DNA of 64,000 bases from Allodiplogaster sudhausi (Eukaryota > Nematoda > Chromadorea > Rhabditida > Diplogasteridae), in the NCBI GenBank assembly GCA_945643635.1, contig CALZFC010000020.1:3746001-3810000 (forward strand), read 5' to 3'. Under the pieces are notes generated by a model that saw nothing but the letters and a program-made list of their open reading frames with translations, searched no databases and was not told the DNA's origin. Each line of letters starts with the position of its first letter. Position 1 is the stretch's first letter. The position numbers and the translations under genes were made by a program. Shown here in pieces: positions 62,837 to 64,000 of the stretch.

Positions 62837-63020
62837 CTCTAGAGGATTGAACACATTTGAAAGAAGTTGGTCGACAAAGGGGTAGACTGCAATGAGGAGA
62901 CAAGGGACACCAAGATAATCAAGAAGACGAAGCACAGAGTTGTAAAACGAATAGTCGCTTTCTACTGAGTGGCCGTAGAGGACTAGAACTTTGCAACGCT
63001 CGTAGCAACACCAGCAATAA
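62837..63020 (-). CDS. Hydrophobic exon of a related membrane protein gene
   Basis: Open frame CYERCKVLVLYGHSVESDYS, FYNSVLRLLDYLGVPCLLIA, VYPFVDQLLSNVFNPLE, ending at a GAG|GTTATT donor. Membrane-segment-like and in the same orientation as the neighbours. A SEFIR-like reading of KVLVLYGHS was considered but not supported beyond the first strand. Confidence 0.35.
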
Positions 63021-63249
63021 CTTCAGTTACTAGAATTAGTGTCAATGTTGGAGTGGGAGGTTGAAACATATGGCCGAAATGGATGTGGGAAGTGCGCTGA
63101 TAATGAGATCAAGGATCCTTGGCCGCCGTGTTGGACTAGAGAGAGGAGATAGTGTCGTTGAGAGAGGAGAGCTGCTATAACTGTAATTCATGCATATGTA
63201 TAAGTCAAAAAGTGGTTTAGTGGCCCTTCCATATCTGAAAATATTTTGC

Positions 63250-63650
63250 TTAATTTCAACGAATCGTGACAGCATGTGAAGTCTGTTAATGTTGCTATTT
63301 TGCTTTTAAGAGTTTATTGTTAACCAAAATATAACTTGAATGAAAAAAAACGCATCTCTTGGAAAGGTATTGCTGGGAGTGGTCATGCTTGAGCGTTGTT
63401 TGCCTGGAATTATCTCATTGTAATCTTGTGGATGAACTCCTGAAAAACAAAATGCTGAAGAACGAATATGAGTTATGGTGTTTGTTTAATTACGAATATA
63501 TGAGTGCATTGCAAAACTAATCCAAGTCAAACAACCGAAACGGCAAACCGAGATATCTATGTTTAGTTTGTACAACCATCTCCAGATAAAGAATGCAGCG
63601 TAGATAAGGCAACATTCCATCCGCAAAGGAACGCAACAAAGAAGCTAATA
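63250..63650. repeat. Dispersed ~0.4-kb repeat, copy d (uninterrupted), including a paralogous exon
   Basis: The most complete copy, used as reference for a, b and c. On the minus strand it includes 63,549-63,620, which reads MECCLIYAAFFIWRWLYK and matches exon 61,156-61,227 in length (72 nt), first eight codons and donor (GTTTGCCGTTT). The repeat is therefore partly a duplicated gene segment, not only a mobile element. Confidence 0.65.
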
Positions 63651-64000
63651 GACCAAAATTTTATGTATTGATTGATTTATTTACGTGCTGCTGCCACGTG
63701 TTAATGAAGATATGTGTATAAGTGATAAAGCAATGCATGGTATGGTATACATAAGAAGATACAGTACATATGATGAAAATACAGTATATGTGGGCTATTG
63801 CAATGGGATCGCAGATGGGGAGGAGAGGGAGGCGGGAGGTGAGTGCTTGGCCGGGCTGTTGAAAGCTTTCGCGGATCTGATGAAAAACGAATGGTTACGA
63901 ACGGAGGAGCGAGTGGATGGGTAAGCAAGGATGAAGGAAAGGCCGCGGGTACGTGAGTTACGAAAATGGAAATAATGGGGAACGCGATCAGAGATACGCC
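63651..64000. other. Window end, unassigned
   Basis: Upstream part of the membrane-gene paralogue might lie here. A GC-richer patch at 63,805-63,930 has open frames on both strands without recognisable domains. Nothing firm. Confidence 0.35.

Noticed and set aside
62837..63020. SEFIR/IL-17-receptor-like domain (KVLVLYGHS)
   Set aside because: Only the first strand fits; the conserved later SEFIR motifs are absent and the segment is hydrophobic like a membrane helix.

Overview
The window is nuclear DNA from an animal, probably a small-genome invertebrate. The reading frames are broken by many short GT-AG introns, the nuclear code is standard, and the gene set is metazoan: a secreted Frizzled-related Wnt antagonist, host cell factor HCF-1, INCENP, Ariadne-2, WDR82 and the Brahma ATPase. 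I cannot name the species. Long (GA)n/(CT)n microsatellites are frequent in introns and intergenic DNA. Most listed open frames in those tracts are repeat translations. I rebuilt genes by joining exons by eye; RPS13 (151 aa) and ARIH2 (486 aa) could be checked codon by codon and match their families' lengths.

Layout, left to right. 0.3-10.2 kb is a compact minus-strand cluster: ELAC2 (tRNase Z), a 96-aa probably mitochondrial protein, TIMM17, ALG13, and an unrecognised gene whose stop overlaps the ALG13 start. 10.4-17.2 kb is ARIH2 on the plus strand, with a hAT-type MITE in an intron. 17.2-21.5 kb is an unexplained 4.3-kb gap between two convergent genes. 21.5-23.9 kb is WDR82 (minus), which shares a divergent promoter region with INCENP (plus, 24.8-28.3 kb). 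A 106-aa membrane protein and HCFC1 follow on the plus strand to 34.9 kb. An SFRP gene (35.9-39.8 kb) and RPS13 (41.1-42.3 kb) lie on the minus strand. RPS13 carries two related C/D-box snoRNA candidates and a tRNA-derived SINE in its introns.

42.4-51 kb is a decayed zone: a foldback element, a truncated G3BP-type NTF2-like fragment, a small secreted/membrane protein gene, a duplicated ATPase exon that has lost its Walker lysine, and a Brahma/SMARCA4 copy with a premature stop, frameshifts, MITE insertions and no motif VI or C-terminus. 51-54.5 kb is mostly unassigned. 54.5-64 kb looks like a pair or array of related multi-pass membrane protein genes on the minus strand. One intron there, itself part of a ~0.4-kb dispersed repeat, appears to be split by a ~6-kb element with terminal inverted repeats (54,884-60,930) that carries scraps of GC-rich exons. 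Intact relatives of the target site lie at 62.5 and 63.4 kb.

The working genes are housekeeping or developmental: tRNA 3' processing, mitochondrial import, N-glycosylation, ubiquitin ligation, Set1/PNUTS-linked transcription, chromosome passenger function, chromatin regulation, Wnt inhibition and translation. They are not an operon-like pathway. The only tight coupling is the overlapping ALG13 pair. The most interesting signals are the RPS13 intronic snoRNA pair, the 6-kb TIR element with its empty-site relatives, several hAT-like MITE families with target-site duplications, a near-perfect 79-nt hairpin in an ELAC2 intron, and the Brahma pseudogene.
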